A stretch of 64,000 nt of DNA from Streptomyces sp. YPW6 (GTDB taxonomy: Bacteria; Actinomycetota; Actinomycetes; Streptomycetales; Streptomycetaceae): the NCBI RefSeq assembly GCF_018866325.1, contig NZ_CP076457.1, positions 5,057,001 through 5,121,000 on the forward strand, written 5' to 3'. Numbering within the stretch: the stretch's first letter is position 1; each line of letters opens with the position of its first letter. Below are positions 54,509 to 63,695 of the stretch, in pieces. The position numbers and the translations under genes were made by a program. Below the pieces are notes generated by a model, which was not told the origin of the DNA, did no database searches, and worked only from the letters and a program-made list of their open reading frames with translations.

Positions 54509-55197
54509 CTGGTGACGTCGTAGACACTAGCACCCTGATCCGCCCGAGGAAAAATCGACGGTGCGGCAGCCCGCGGGGAGGCGGACCGGCTCACCCGCAC
54601 ACAGGCCCAGAGCAGCACATCGGGCCCCGGGAGCCACGGGTTGCGGGTGTCGGGCGCGACCAGCCAGCGCGGCCCGCCCTCCGACGACGCGCAGGTCAGC
54701 GGGGGTACGGTCACGGCGTCCCCGGTGCCGTGGCAGAGCAGGGGCGGCACCGGGCCGAGCGCGTCCCCGGAGCCTCCGGCCCCCTCGCGACCGTCGGTTC
54801 CCCACTCCTCCCAGGCGAGCAGCGAGGGCAGCCGCTGGGCCGTTCCCGGGGCCGCGAACAGCAGCATCCGCCCCCGGTGCGTGGCGACCGGCCCGGAGCC
54901 GGGCCCCTCCGCCCAGAGCCGCTCCAGCATCCGCCGCCCGAACAGCGCCGGCACGTTCACCACGTCGAAGGCGGAACCGCAGGGCAGCACCCCGGGGGCC
55001 GTGGGGTGCTCCTCCCACTGGGCGAGCGTGCTGCGCGGGTAGGGGGAGGCCCCGGCCAGCCAGGCGGCACCGGCCGCCGTGACCTGCGCGGCCTGGGAGC
55101 CGGACTGGTCGCGCAGCAGGGCGAAGAGGTCGACGCCGTGGTGCGCGACGGCGGCACCGGCCTGCAGGGTCGTTGCGTCTTTCAGCCATGCGCTCAT
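54499..55197 (-). CDS. Prim-Pol-like (bifunctional primase/polymerase family) protein
   Basis: The protein has 232 residues, ATG 55197. FDVVNVPALFGRRMLERLW, then GPVATHRGRMLLFAAPGTA and GGPRWLVAPDTRNPWLPGP match the pattern of short actinobacterial proteins annotated as bifunctional DNA primase/polymerase. I cannot see a full set of catalytic acids, so a polymerase activity is doubtful. Its stop lies inside the tRNA-Lys gene (10-base overlap). Confidence 0.65.
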   Translation of the reverse strand: MSAWLKDATTLQAGAAVAHHGVDLFALLRDQSGSQAAQVTAAGAAWLAGASPYPRSTLAQWEEHPTAPGVLPCGSAFDVVNVPALFGRRMLERLWAEGPGSGPVATHRGRMLLFAAPGTAQRLPSLLAWEEWGTDGREGAGGSGDALGPVPPLLCHGTGDAVTVPPLTCASSEGGPRWLVAPDTRNPWLPGPDVLLWACVRVSRSASPRAAAPSIFPRADQGASVYDVTRRR

Positions 55198-55393
55198 GAA
55201 GCAAAGGTCTACCGGGAGTGACGGAACTGATTCCGAGAGTTGCCGGAAACCGGGACAGGTGGGGAGGGGGAGGGGTATCTTGCCCGCCGGAATATGCCAC
55301 GGGACCTGACCCGGGGCCTGATGGCGCAGCACCCGCCCCGGCCGCCCCACGGACCACCCCTGTCCCAGAGGCCCCGCGGGACCGTCAGGTCCG

Positions 55394-55735
55394 TCAGGCT
55401 CTCGGGGAGTCCAGCAGCGAGCGGCCGAACTCGATCATCTTCTTCGCGTAGTCCTCGGTCCACTCCGCACGCTCCGCGACGTCCGCCGCGGTCAGCCGGT
55501 CGAACCGGCGCGGGTCCGCGAGCTGCGCCGCCGCCATCGCCTGGAACTCCACCGACCGGTCCGTCGCCGCCCGGAAGGCCTGCGTCAGCTCGGTCGCCCG
55601 GGCCAGCAGCTCACGGGGGTCCTCCATCGACTCCAGGTCGAAGAAGTGCTCCGGGTCCGCCGTGGCCTGAGACGGCTCGAAGAGCAGCGGCGCGGGGCGC
55701 AGCCGCTGCCGTTCGTTCCGCTCGGACTCTGTCAT
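55394..55735 (-). CDS. small conserved hypothetical protein
   Basis: The protein has 113 residues, ATG behind GGGAGG. Mostly helical and charged (EHFFDLESMEDPRELLARAT, AQLADPRRFDRLTAADVAER), with a C-terminal helix and no membrane span. No motif is recognised. It is 99 bases downstream of the helicase gene of the module at 55835-60093 on the same strand. Confidence 0.65.
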   Translation of the reverse strand: MTESERNERQRLRPAPLLFEPSQATADPEHFFDLESMEDPRELLARATELTQAFRAATDRSVEFQAMAAAQLADPRRFDRLTAADVAERAEWTEDYAKKMIEFGRSLLDSPRA

Positions 55736-55834
55736 GTGCTGTTCCTCCCTCGCACGGCCGGGACGGCCACCCTCCATTGTCCAACCCCGCGCAAGAGGGC
55801 CCCGGGCTCCGCTGCGGCCGAACCCCGGGCTCCG

Positions 55835-57169
55835 CTACGGCCGCCAGCGCACCCGGTGCTCCGCGAGACGGGCCAGCACCGCGTGGTTGGCCTCCCAGCC
55901 GTCGGGGAACTTCACCGTGACGCCCAGCTGGACCGGCTCCGTGGACGGGTGCTCGTCCAGCAGGTCCGCCACCCCTTCCCGGCACACCACGACGCACGCG
56001 TGCCGGTGCCGGGACGCCAGCACGCACAGGCGGCCCGTCTCCAGGTGGAAGGCTGTGGCGTCGGGACGGCCCGACAGCGGGTGCAGCACCACCGTGACGT
56101 CGAACTCGCGGCCCTGGAGCCGGTTCGCCGTGTCGACCGCGACCCCCGTGACGCCCAGCTCCGCGAGCGCCGCCCGCACCGCCGCCGCCTGGTCCCGGTG
56201 GGCCGTGCCGACCGCCACCCGGTCCGCCGTCACCGGCACCGGCTGCTCGGCCCGCTCACTGGTGGCGACGCCGCCCCGGTCCAGCAGCCGCCGCACCACC
56301 AGGGCCACCGCCCGCACGGCCTCGGGGTCGGTGCGCGGGGTGTGCCGGGCGGGCAGCTCCAGCAGCCCCCACCCGGACTCCGCCGCCTCGTCCAGCACCC
56401 GGTCGGGCCCCGACCCGTCCGACGCCACCCCGAAGGAGAGCTTCCGGTCCCCGTGGCCCGTACCGCTGCGGAACGGCGTGTACGGGTAGAACGCGTCCGA
56501 CACCAGCGGGGCCGCCGACGCCGGCAGCCGCCAGGAGACCGGCAGCCGGTGCTGCGGCAGCTCCGGGTTGTGCGCGAGCAGCGTGGACACCGCGCTCGCG
56601 GACGGGTCGTAGCTCAGCCCCGCCCACTGGTCCGCGCCCACGATCGAGAACGGGTCCAGCTGCCCCGGGTCGCCGACGAACAGCGCCCGCTCGAACAGCC
56701 CGGCCACCGCCAGCAGCGCGTCCGACCGCATCTGGTACGCCTCGTCGACGATGGCGTGCCCCCACGGCTCCACGTTCTTCACGTGGGCCCACTTGGCGGC
56801 CGTCGAGATCACCACGTCGAGCCCGGCCAGATCGGCGGCCTTCGCGGACTTCGTGACGTTGGCGAGGCCGTCCAGCACCTTGTCGTACGGGTCGGAGTCA
56901 CTGCTGTGGAGCCGCCCCACGGGCAGTTCCGGGTCCTTCTCCGCGAGCCGGACCACCAGGTCGTCGACCTGGGCGTTCGTCTGCGCGATCACCATCAGCG
57001 GGTGCCCTGCGGCGGCCAGCTCCAGCGCCGCCCGGACCACCAGCGTCGACTTGCCCGCGCCCGGGGGCGAGTCCACGACGACGCCCCGGCTGGCGCCGTG
57101 CAGGGTGTCGTCGAGGATCGCGCCGGTCGCACGGGCCGCCGCCGCGCCCGGGTCGAAGACGGTGCTCAC
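55835..57169 (-). CDS. compact SF1 (UPF1/Dna2-like) helicase
   Basis: The protein has 444 residues. All main SF1 motifs are visible: Walker A DSPPGAGKSTL (33-43), DEAYQ (142-146), GDPGQLDP (166-173), SWRLP (212-216), TANRLQGREFD (347-357) and LASRHRHACVV (384-394). The pattern fits the UPF1-like branch that includes Dna2. The inserts found in large SF1 proteins are absent. It is the third gene of a unit after the nuclease and a 538-residue unknown, so it probably moves DNA for the nuclease. The start at 57169 lies 25 bases after the previous stop. Confidence 0.85.
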   Translation of the reverse strand: MSTVFDPGAAAARATGAILDDTLHGASRGVVVDSPPGAGKSTLVVRAALELAAAGHPLMVIAQTNAQVDDLVVRLAEKDPELPVGRLHSSDSDPYDKVLDGLANVTKSAKAADLAGLDVVISTAAKWAHVKNVEPWGHAIVDEAYQMRSDALLAVAGLFERALFVGDPGQLDPFSIVGADQWAGLSYDPSASAVSTLLAHNPELPQHRLPVSWRLPASAAPLVSDAFYPYTPFRSGTGHGDRKLSFGVASDGSGPDRVLDEAAESGWGLLELPARHTPRTDPEAVRAVALVVRRLLDRGGVATSERAEQPVPVTADRVAVGTAHRDQAAAVRAALAELGVTGVAVDTANRLQGREFDVTVVLHPLSGRPDATAFHLETGRLCVLASRHRHACVVVCREGVADLLDEHPSTEPVQLGVTVKFPDGWEANHAVLARLAEHRVRWRP

Positions 57170-57194
57170 GGAAGGTCCTCCCGACGGGCGATGG

Positions 57195-58811
57195 TCACAG
57201 CAGGTCCTCCGGGGTCACGGGGTCGGGTTGCTCCGCACGCGCCGCGGCGTCCGCGCCCGGCGGCCCGCCGTGGGTCCACGGCGTCTCCTCCGGGTCCGGC
57301 AGCTTCGGCCCGCCGCGCTGGTCGTGCTCGAACAGGGTCCAGGCGATCCGCTCCCCGGGCTCGGGCACCGAACCGGGCGCGGGCTCCTTGCCCCGGCCCA
57401 TCCGGTCCAGGATCCGCAGCACCAGCAGGATCGCGCCGCCCGGCTCCGTCTCCTCCTCGGCCCGCACGAACTCCGCCGTCTGCGGCTTGCCCTCCAGTGA
57501 GCGGTAGACCTTCGTCCGCTCGCCCAGATGCGGCCGCTCGTCCGTGCGGACGGTGACCAGCGGGCGCGGTGACGGCCGCTTCGACTCGGTGTACGTCATC
57601 GTCACGTCCGTCACCGTGCCGAGGAACGCTTCGCCCGCCAGCCGCCGCCCCGCCAGCACCAGCGGATCGTCGAGTGCCTCCTGCGCCTCCAACTGGGCCT
57701 GGGCGGTCTCCCGGGAGGCCAGCTTCTGGGCCGCCGTCACCGCGTCGTCACGCCGCGGCTGCGGCGGCTCGCCCGAGCGGACCCGGTCGCGGTGCCCGGT
57801 GAACGACCAGCGGTCCCGGGTCCAGCGGTCCTCGGCCCGGGACCCCTCGGGCAGCTCCCGCAGCAGGTCGAGACCGCGCCAGACCGTGTCCCAGGTCGGC
57901 AGCATGACGCGAGCCAGCAGCGAACGGATCTCCCGCTCGGCGGCGCTCAGCTCGCCCAGGCGCGCATCCGCGGCGAGTCCGTCCTCGGCGGACGCGAGCG
58001 CCGTGCGCGCCCGGTCGTACCGCTCGACCGCCGGGGCCAGCAGCCGGTTGTCGAAGTCCGGGTCGGTGGCCGGACCGGCCGGCGGGCAGAGCAACTGGCC
58101 CTCCCCGTCCCGCGCCAGCTCCGCCCGCAGCGCGGCCTCGGCCCCCGAGGAGCCGGCGGGCGGGTCGATCCAGGACAGCAGCGCGCCCAGGTGCTGGTCC
58201 TCCAGACTGCTCTGCCCGGTCGCCCAGTGCCGGTTCAGCAGATCGGTGGCGGCCAGCAGGAGCGAGGAGCCGGGCACCCGGGCCCGCTCCCCGTAGTGCG
58301 TCAGCCAGCGGCCGAGCAGCGGCACCCGGGCCGGGGCCGGATACGGGGTGTCCGGATCGTCCTCGGCGGTACGGCGGAACCGCATGGACCGGCCCAGCAG
58401 CCGGACGAACTCGACGCCGGCCCGGCTCGGCACGATCAGCTGGCCGGCGTCCGTGCACAGCTCGACCTCGACCCTGGTCTTCCTGCCCGTCGCCGGATCG
58501 GTCTCGTTGCGCTCGGCGGGCTCGACGACGTCCGCGTACGCCTCGATGTGCGGAAGGACCGCCTCCGCCAGCTCGGCCAGGAACGCGAACCGCAGGTCCC
58601 GGTCGCGCGGCTGCGCGACGGCCAGCAGCCGGGGCGCCTCCCGGTCCGTGCCGACCAGCGCCCCGAGCGGGGCCCCGGCCTCACCGGCGGTGGTCAGCGG
58701 CACCAGCACCAGCGGCCGGTCGGTGAGATGGCGGTGGCGGACGGTGGCGAGCGGCTGGGCGCGGCCGGTGTCGACGGCCTCCAGCCGGGCCAGGGTGGTG
58801 ATCAGCGACAC
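57195..58811 (-). CDS. unknown 538-residue protein of the helicase-nuclease module
   Basis: No family is recognised. The protein is largely helical in the first 400 residues with several charged repeats, while residues about 410-465 (FLGTVTDVTMTYTESKRPSP through LGERTKVYRSLEGK) look like a small beta-barrel domain similar to the OB-like part of UPF1/Dna2 helicases. The tail is Pro/Asp-rich. GTG 58811 is chosen since the expected stop of the nuclease gene overlaps it. It sits between helicase and nuclease genes on the same strand, so a scaffold or DNA-binding subunit is a reasonable guess. Confidence 0.75.
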   Translation of the reverse strand: MSLITTLARLEAVDTGRAQPLATVRHRHLTDRPLVLVPLTTAGEAGAPLGALVGTDREAPRLLAVAQPRDRDLRFAFLAELAEAVLPHIEAYADVVEPAERNETDPATGRKTRVEVELCTDAGQLIVPSRAGVEFVRLLGRSMRFRRTAEDDPDTPYPAPARVPLLGRWLTHYGERARVPGSSLLLAATDLLNRHWATGQSSLEDQHLGALLSWIDPPAGSSGAEAALRAELARDGEGQLLCPPAGPATDPDFDNRLLAPAVERYDRARTALASAEDGLAADARLGELSAAEREIRSLLARVMLPTWDTVWRGLDLLRELPEGSRAEDRWTRDRWSFTGHRDRVRSGEPPQPRRDDAVTAAQKLASRETAQAQLEAQEALDDPLVLAGRRLAGEAFLGTVTDVTMTYTESKRPSPRPLVTVRTDERPHLGERTKVYRSLEGKPQTAEFVRAEEETEPGGAILLVLRILDRMGRGKEPAPGSVPEPGERIAWTLFEHDQRGGPKLPDPEETPWTHGGPPGADAAARAEQPDPVTPEDLL

Positions 58812-60093
58812 GCGGCCGCCCCTTCCGGGGCCCCGGCGCCCGCGACGGAGGAGGCTTCCCGCGCCCCGGCCCGCAGGACGGCGGCGCTCTCAGGGCCTCG
58901 GCCCGCAGCGCGGCGGCGCGGCGCAGCGCCGCGACCGTCGGATCGGCGGGATCACCCTCCTTGCCCGCGGCGGCGGCCAGCACCCCGGCCACCGTGGTCA
59001 GCCCGCCCAGCTCGCCGCGCACACCGCGGCCCAGCGCCTCCACCGCCCCCTCGGCCCGGGACTTCGCCCGGCAGTGGAAGGCCAGCTCGCACGCGGCCAG
59101 GCACTCCGGGGCGTACGCCGGGGGCACCGCCGCCACGGCCGCGTCCAGCTCCTCGGACGAGCACGCCGGGTCGAACGTCGTCCCCTCCGGCAGCTCCGCC
59201 GCGATGTCCTCGATCCGGGTCAGCCGGGTCAGCTGACGGCGGGTCACCGCACGCTGCTTGCGGACGTCCACGACGGAGGCGGTCGGCAGGTTCGAGAAGT
59301 CCTTGGGGCAGACCAGCAGCACCCGCTGCGCCACGTGCGCACCCTCCGTCACCGCGGCGACCCGCTCCAGCGCCAGCACGTACACCGCGGCCTGCCGCGC
59401 GGCGGCACCGACCTTCGACGCGTCGGCGGAGGCGTCGATCATGGGAAACGACTTGATCTCGACGACGGTCCACCGGCCGTCGGGGTGCACGACCACCGCG
59501 TCCGGTTCCAGATAGGCGGGGGAGCCCGCCACCTCCAGGGCCAGCATCGGGTGGTCCAGCAGGGCCCAGCCGCCCGCCGCCGTGGCCTCCCGCAGGGCGA
59601 GCGCGGTGCGTGCGGCACGGCCCTCGGGCCCGGCGGCGCTCAGATCGGGCGTGGCGACGTCCGGGCCCGGGGCGAAGGAGCCGCCCAGGCGCTCGTACAG
59701 CAGGCGGAGCAGCTCCGCGCCGCCGTCGGCCTTGACCTTCGCCTCGAAGGCGTTGCCCCGCATGAAGGCGAACTGGGACTGCCCGAAGGGCGCGGGGGAG
59801 CCGAGCGCGGTGGCCAGCACGCCCTTGTCCACCCCGGCGCCGTCGAGCAGGGCCCGCCGCTTGCAGCCCGGGTTGGCGGCGAGGGCGGCCAGGGCTCTGG
59901 CGTCCAGCGGGTGCGGTGCGACGGACGGGCCGCGCAGCTCAGAGAGCCGCTGCCGGAGCGTCGTCGCTCGCGTCCGCGTCGGCGGCGGTTCCGACTGCCG
60001 GGCCGCCGACTGCCGTGCCGGGGGGATCTGCGGAGGTGGTCCGCTGGCCGGGGATGCGCTCACCCGTGGAAGTCTTGCACCCGGTACTGACAT
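58681..60093 (-). CDS. RecB/Cas4-like nuclease with four-cysteine Fe-S-type motif
   Basis: The intact frame gives 470 residues; GTG 60063 is an alternative start. RecB-type nuclease motifs: GNAFE (113-117), Asp198 in LEPDAVV, EIK (212-214) and Q234-x3-Tyr238 (QAAVYVL). Cys77 and Cys331-x3-Cys335-x5-Cys341 have the Cas4/Dna2 iron-sulfur layout. A different frame after about 58889 ([14 protein letters not shown]) ends at 58802 and overlaps the next start, so one base is probably missing and the long tail to 58681 is spurious. It overlaps the PAP2 gene end by about 155 bases. Confidence 0.83.
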   Translation of the reverse strand: MSVPGARLPRVSASPASGPPPQIPPARQSAARQSEPPPTRTRATTLRQRLSELRGPSVAPHPLDARALAALAANPGCKRRALLDGAGVDKGVLATALGSPAPFGQSQFAFMRGNAFEAKVKADGGAELLRLLYERLGGSFAPGPDVATPDLSAAGPEGRAARTALALREATAAGGWALLDHPMLALEVAGSPAYLEPDAVVVHPDGRWTVVEIKSFPMIDASADASKVGAAARQAAVYVLALERVAAVTEGAHVAQRVLLVCPKDFSNLPTASVVDVRKQRAVTRRQLTRLTRIEDIAAELPEGTTFDPACSSEELDAAVAAVPPAYAPECLAACELAFHCRAKSRAEGAVEALGRGVRGELGGLTTVAGVLAAAAGKEGDPADPTVAALRRAAALRAEALRAPPSCGPGRGKPPPSRAPGPRKGRPRVADHHPGPAGGRRHRPRPAARHRPPPPSHRPAAGAGAADHRR

Positions 60094-60943
60094 CCGGGGA
60101 CACGGTTGCCGGAATCGACGCGGCGACGGTGCTCGCGCCGCCCCGCTTCCGGCCGCCGGGGAGGCGGCCCGGCAGGACGCCGGCCAGCCGTGCCTTGACC
60201 CCGTCGGCGAACCGGACGACGGGCTTCACCAGCAGGGCCCCGAGACCCATCACGGCCGCGCCCGCGACGGCGTCCAGGAAGTAGTGGTTGGCGGTGCCCA
60301 TCACGACGATCGTGGTGATCAGCGGATAGGCGATCCCCGCCGCCCGTATCAGGGGGTGGCGGCCGTGCCGCCACAGCAGGATGCCGCACCACAGCGACCA
60401 GCCGACGTGCAGGCTCGGCATCGCCGCGTACTGGTTGGTCATCCCGCTCAGGCCGCGCGGCGCGCTCGCCCCCTCGCCCCACCAGCCGTAGGCGCTGTAC
60501 TGCGCCATCGTGTCGACGAAGCCGTGGCTCGCGTCCAGCAGCCGGGGCGGGCAGGTCGGCATCAGCGTGAAGCCGACGAGCCCCAGCAGCGTGGAGTTCA
60601 TCAGCCAGACCCGGGCCGCCCGGTACGCCGCCGACCTGCGCCGGAACATCCAGACGAGGACGGCCGGGGTGACCAGGTAGTGCAGGGACGCGTAGGCGAA
60701 GTCGGCGGGTATGCCGAGGGACGGGGTGCTCGTGAAGAGACGGTTCAGCGGCTCCTCGGCGTTGAGGTACAGCGCCTGTTCGAGCCGGAGGATCGCCAGT
60801 CCGTGGTCGACCGCCGTCGACACGTCGCCGCGCACCAGGAGGCGGCCCGCGGAGTACAGCGCGTACACCACCGCGATCAGTGGCAGCTCCGTCCACCAGC
60901 GGGGCCGGTGGCCGGTCGCGGGCGGCGCGGTGGCGTGCGGCAT
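59939..60943 (-). CDS. PAP2-superfamily membrane phosphatase (Aur1/inositol-type)
   Basis: The protein has 334 residues. About six membrane spans with the PAP2 motifs [10 protein letters not shown] and [13 protein letters not shown]; the missing first motif is typical of the Aur1-like subgroup. It acts on lipid phosphates or transfers phosphate head groups. The last 90 residues are a Ser/Thr/Pro/Ala-rich tail that reads over the start of the nuclease ORF. Confidence 0.88.
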   Translation of the reverse strand: MPHATAPPATGHRPRWWTELPLIAVVYALYSAGRLLVRGDVSTAVDHGLAILRLEQALYLNAEEPLNRLFTSTPSLGIPADFAYASLHYLVTPAVLVWMFRRRSAAYRAARVWLMNSTLLGLVGFTLMPTCPPRLLDASHGFVDTMAQYSAYGWWGEGASAPRGLSGMTNQYAAMPSLHVGWSLWCGILLWRHGRHPLIRAAGIAYPLITTIVVMGTANHYFLDAVAGAAVMGLGALLVKPVVRFADGVKARLAGVLPGRLPGGRKRGGASTVAASIPATVSPDVSTGCKTSTGERIPGQRTTSADPPGTAVGGPAVGTAADADASDDAPAAAL

Positions 60944-61183
60944 CCGGTAGCTCTCCCCTTGTTCATGCGGCCGACGACGAACGTTCAACCGTACGGCGGC
61001 GCCGTGCCGCCGCATCCCCCGGGGGTCCTCTTCCGGACGTCCCGTACGCAGCGGTCCCGCCGTGGTCCGATTCCGTGGCCGGGACTGCGCAGGAGGGGAC
61101 GCCCGCCGGGGCCGGGAGGTTGCCTGGCGGCCCGGTGCGGGATGATGGAGGAACCCAGCACCAGCGTTCCAGGGAGAGCCTTC

Positions 61184-61780
61184 ATGGCACCGCGCATCCT
61201 GCTCGCCCGGCACGGCCAGACCCAGTGGTCGGTCCGGGGCAACCACACCGGCAGGACGGACATCCCGCTGCTGGACGGCGGGCGCGAGGGCGCGAAGCTG
61301 CTCGGCGAGCGGCTGCACCGGGCGCCCTGGGCGGGGCTGCCCGGCGTCGAGGTCCGCACCAGCCCGCTGGTCCGGGCCGCCGAGACCTGCGAACTCGCCG
61401 GGTTCGGGGAGCGGGCGGAGCCGTGGGACGCCCTGATGGAGTGGGACTACGGGGCGTACGAGGGGCTGACCCCGGCCGAGATCAAGGCGGACCGGCCCGA
61501 CTGGCTGATCTGGCGCGACGGGGTGCCGGGCGGGGAGTCCGTCGCCGCCGTCACCGCCCGCGCGGACGAGATCGTCGCCTGGGCGCGGTCGGCGGACCGG
61601 GACGTGCTGGTCTTCGCCCACGGCCACATCCTCCGGGCGCTGGGGGCGCGGTGGCTGGGGGAGGACCTGTCCTTCGGTGCGCGCATCCGCCTGGAGCCGA
61701 CGTCGTTGTCGGTCCTGGGCTGGGCGTACGGCCTGCCGGCCGTGGAGCGCTGGAACGACACGGGCCACCTGGACCGCTGA
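61184..61780 (+). CDS. histidine phosphatase family protein
   Basis: The protein has 198 residues, ATG behind AGGGAGAG. RHGQT ([10 protein letters not shown]), the acid in EWDYGAYEG and the second His in VFAHGHILR are the conserved catalytic residues of the phosphoglycerate-mutase superfamily. Substrate unknown; related actinobacterial proteins include acid phosphatases and GpmB-type enzymes. The next gap to 62018 has short tandem repeats only. Confidence 0.88.
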   Translation: MAPRILLARHGQTQWSVRGNHTGRTDIPLLDGGREGAKLLGERLHRAPWAGLPGVEVRTSPLVRAAETCELAGFGERAEPWDALMEWDYGAYEGLTPAEIKADRPDWLIWRDGVPGGESVAAVTARADEIVAWARSADRDVLVFAHGHILRALGARWLGEDLSFGARIRLEPTSLSVLGWAYGLPAVERWNDTGHLDR

Positions 61781-61862
61781 CCACCCCGGCCCGTCCGGCG
61801 TCCGAGGACGCAGCCGTCCGGCCGGCGGGCGTCGGCCGGACGGTTCCCCGCGCCGCATCCAT

Positions 61863-61956
61863 CCCGTCCGGCACTCGGGGAATCCCCGGGCACGTTGCAG
61901 CCCGTCCGGCACTCGGAAGATCGCCGGGCGGTCTCCCAGCCGTCCGGCGCTCACGG
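61863..61956. repeat. 38-bp tandem repeat
   Basis: CCCGTCCGGCACTCGG begins at 61863 and 61901, and a variant at 61939. The period is 38. No gene fits the block. Confidence 0.65.
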
Positions 61957-62017
61957 ACTCCCGGGCCCACCGGGCCGGGCGGTCGCCGCCGGACGGGCTG
62001 AAGGAGGGGGCGCCCCC

Positions 62018-63415
62018 CTACGCGCCGGAAGCGCCGGCCGCGTGGCGGGTCAGGAAGGACGACACCTCCGTCGCCCCCGTCCGGGGGCCCAGCACCCGGG
62101 CCGCGCCCGCCAGCATCCCCCGGATCCGCGACGACTGCACCCGGGTCAGCAGATCCAGCACCTGGTGCCCCGTCACCGCCGCCTCGTCCGCCCGGCCCGC
62201 GCGGGCCAGGTCACCCGTGAGCTGGGCCCGGTACAGCGCGAGGTTGCGGGTGAAGTGCGCGTCCTGGAGCACGACCGCCCGCCGTCCGTGCCGCGCCGCC
62301 CGGGACCAGTCGCCCAGCGCCGACCAGCACTGCGCCTCCAGCAGTTCCAGCTCCGCCTCCCGGAAGAAGCTCATCCACTCCGGATCGCCCGCCGCGGGCC
62401 CCCGCTCGAACGCCGCCCGCGCCCGCCCGATCGCCCGGTCGCACCCCGTACGGTCGCCGAGCCCCGCCCGGCCGCCCGCCTCCCGGAGTGCCAGCAGCGC
62501 CAGCAGCCGGGGCGACCCCAGCGTGCGGGCGGCCCGCAGACCGGCCTCCGCCGCCCGGACCGCCTCGCGCGGCCGTCCCGCGTCCCGGGCCAGGAACGAC
62601 GTGTTGCAGAACGCGTGCGCCTCCAGGCCCGCGTCCCCCGCCAGCCGCGCCGTGGCCAGCGCCTCCGCGTAGTGCGAGCGGGCGTCGTCGAAGCGGCCGG
62701 AGTCATGGGCCAGCCATCCCACCGAGATGGCCAGCTCGCCCGCGCCGGTGTGCAGCCGGTCCGAGGTGGATCGCCGTGCGGTGCTCCCGGCGTCCAGCAG
62801 CTCGTACGCCGCGCGCAGCGGCTGCGCGGCCCGCCGGTAGAGGCCGTCGGCGCCGTGCCGGTCGTCCAGCAGCCGGATCTGCCGCACCGCCTTCTCGACG
62901 GCGCTCACCTCCGCCTCGCCGACCCGGCGCTGCGTGGGCAGGGAGACCCGGGCGGCGGAGGCGGGCGCCCCGCCGAGACCCAGGGAAGCGGCCGCCACCG
63001 TGGCGGTTCCGCTCGTCATGAACACGCGACGCAGCACGTCGCTCTCCTCGGGGATGTCGTCGGTATCGGTGTCGCGGTGCGAGGGGGCGGGCCCCGGTGG
63101 GACGGCCCGGGACGCGTCCGTGGGCGGGGGCTCGGACACGACCCGGGCGCCCCGCCCCCGTACGCTCTCGCGGGCCGAGAACCCCAGGTCGGTCAGGGAA
63201 GCCCCGGGGAACATGTGCCGGAAGACGCGCTCGTAGGCGTAGTTGGGGCAGCGGATCTCCCCGGACTCCACGCGCCCGATGTACCGGGCGTCGCACGCGA
63301 CCTGCTCGCCGATCTCCCGGGCCGCCCTGCGGACGGCCGCCGCGAACTCCCCGGCGGAGCGCTGTCCGCGCAGCTGACGGAAGGCGAGGTTGGGAACTGC
63401 CCCTGTCGACGCCAT
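62018..63415 (-). CDS. XRE-type regulator with TPR-like domain (NsdA-like)
   Basis: The protein has 465 residues, ATG 63415 with AGAGGGG upstream. A degenerate N-terminal helix-turn-helix (about 20-60, QVACDARYIGRVESGEI) is followed by a linker and a long helical domain with TPR-like units (ARSHYAEALATARLAGDAG, AELELLEAQCWSALGDWSRA). The layout resembles the Streptomyces NsdA/large XRE-TPR regulators that sense peptides or stage. Ligand and targets are unknown. It is divergent from the partial gene at the right end. Confidence 0.8.
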   Translation of the reverse strand: MASTGAVPNLAFRQLRGQRSAGEFAAAVRRAAREIGEQVACDARYIGRVESGEIRCPNYAYERVFRHMFPGASLTDLGFSARESVRGRGARVVSEPPPTDASRAVPPGPAPSHRDTDTDDIPEESDVLRRVFMTSGTATVAAASLGLGGAPASAARVSLPTQRRVGEAEVSAVEKAVRQIRLLDDRHGADGLYRRAAQPLRAAYELLDAGSTARRSTSDRLHTGAGELAISVGWLAHDSGRFDDARSHYAEALATARLAGDAGLEAHAFCNTSFLARDAGRPREAVRAAEAGLRAARTLGSPRLLALLALREAGGRAGLGDRTGCDRAIGRARAAFERGPAAGDPEWMSFFREAELELLEAQCWSALGDWSRAARHGRRAVVLQDAHFTRNLALYRAQLTGDLARAGRADEAAVTGHQVLDLLTRVQSSRIRGMLAGAARVLGPRTGATEVSSFLTRHAAGASGA

Positions 63416-63544
63416 GCCGGCCCCTCTCTGGTGCAGCCGGGGCTCGTGCCACCCGGCGTCCCCCGGGCCTCCCCGGTCGCCCCGGAGTTCCGGTGTCCCG
63501 GCGGAGCAAGAACGTACCTGCTGTGACGGCACGCACACACAGCG

Positions 63545-63557
63545 TTTCGTTGCGAAA
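63545..63557. promoter_or_regulatory. TTTCG-TTG-CGAAA dyad in divergent promoter region
   Basis: A 13-base perfect dyad lies between the XRE/TPR gene and the partial gene. It may be an operator for that regulator; support is by symmetry and position only. Confidence 0.35.
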
Positions 63558-63695
63558 GGGGGCATACCGACCGCGATCCGCCATGAACTGCCACCCTTTG
63601 CGGCGGTGTGGGGCCGTAGCCCTTGACGCGCCCCCGGCGTTGGTCCACGTGGAGACGGAGCGTGGCTCCGTTCGGCGATGAGAGGAGGGGTTCCC

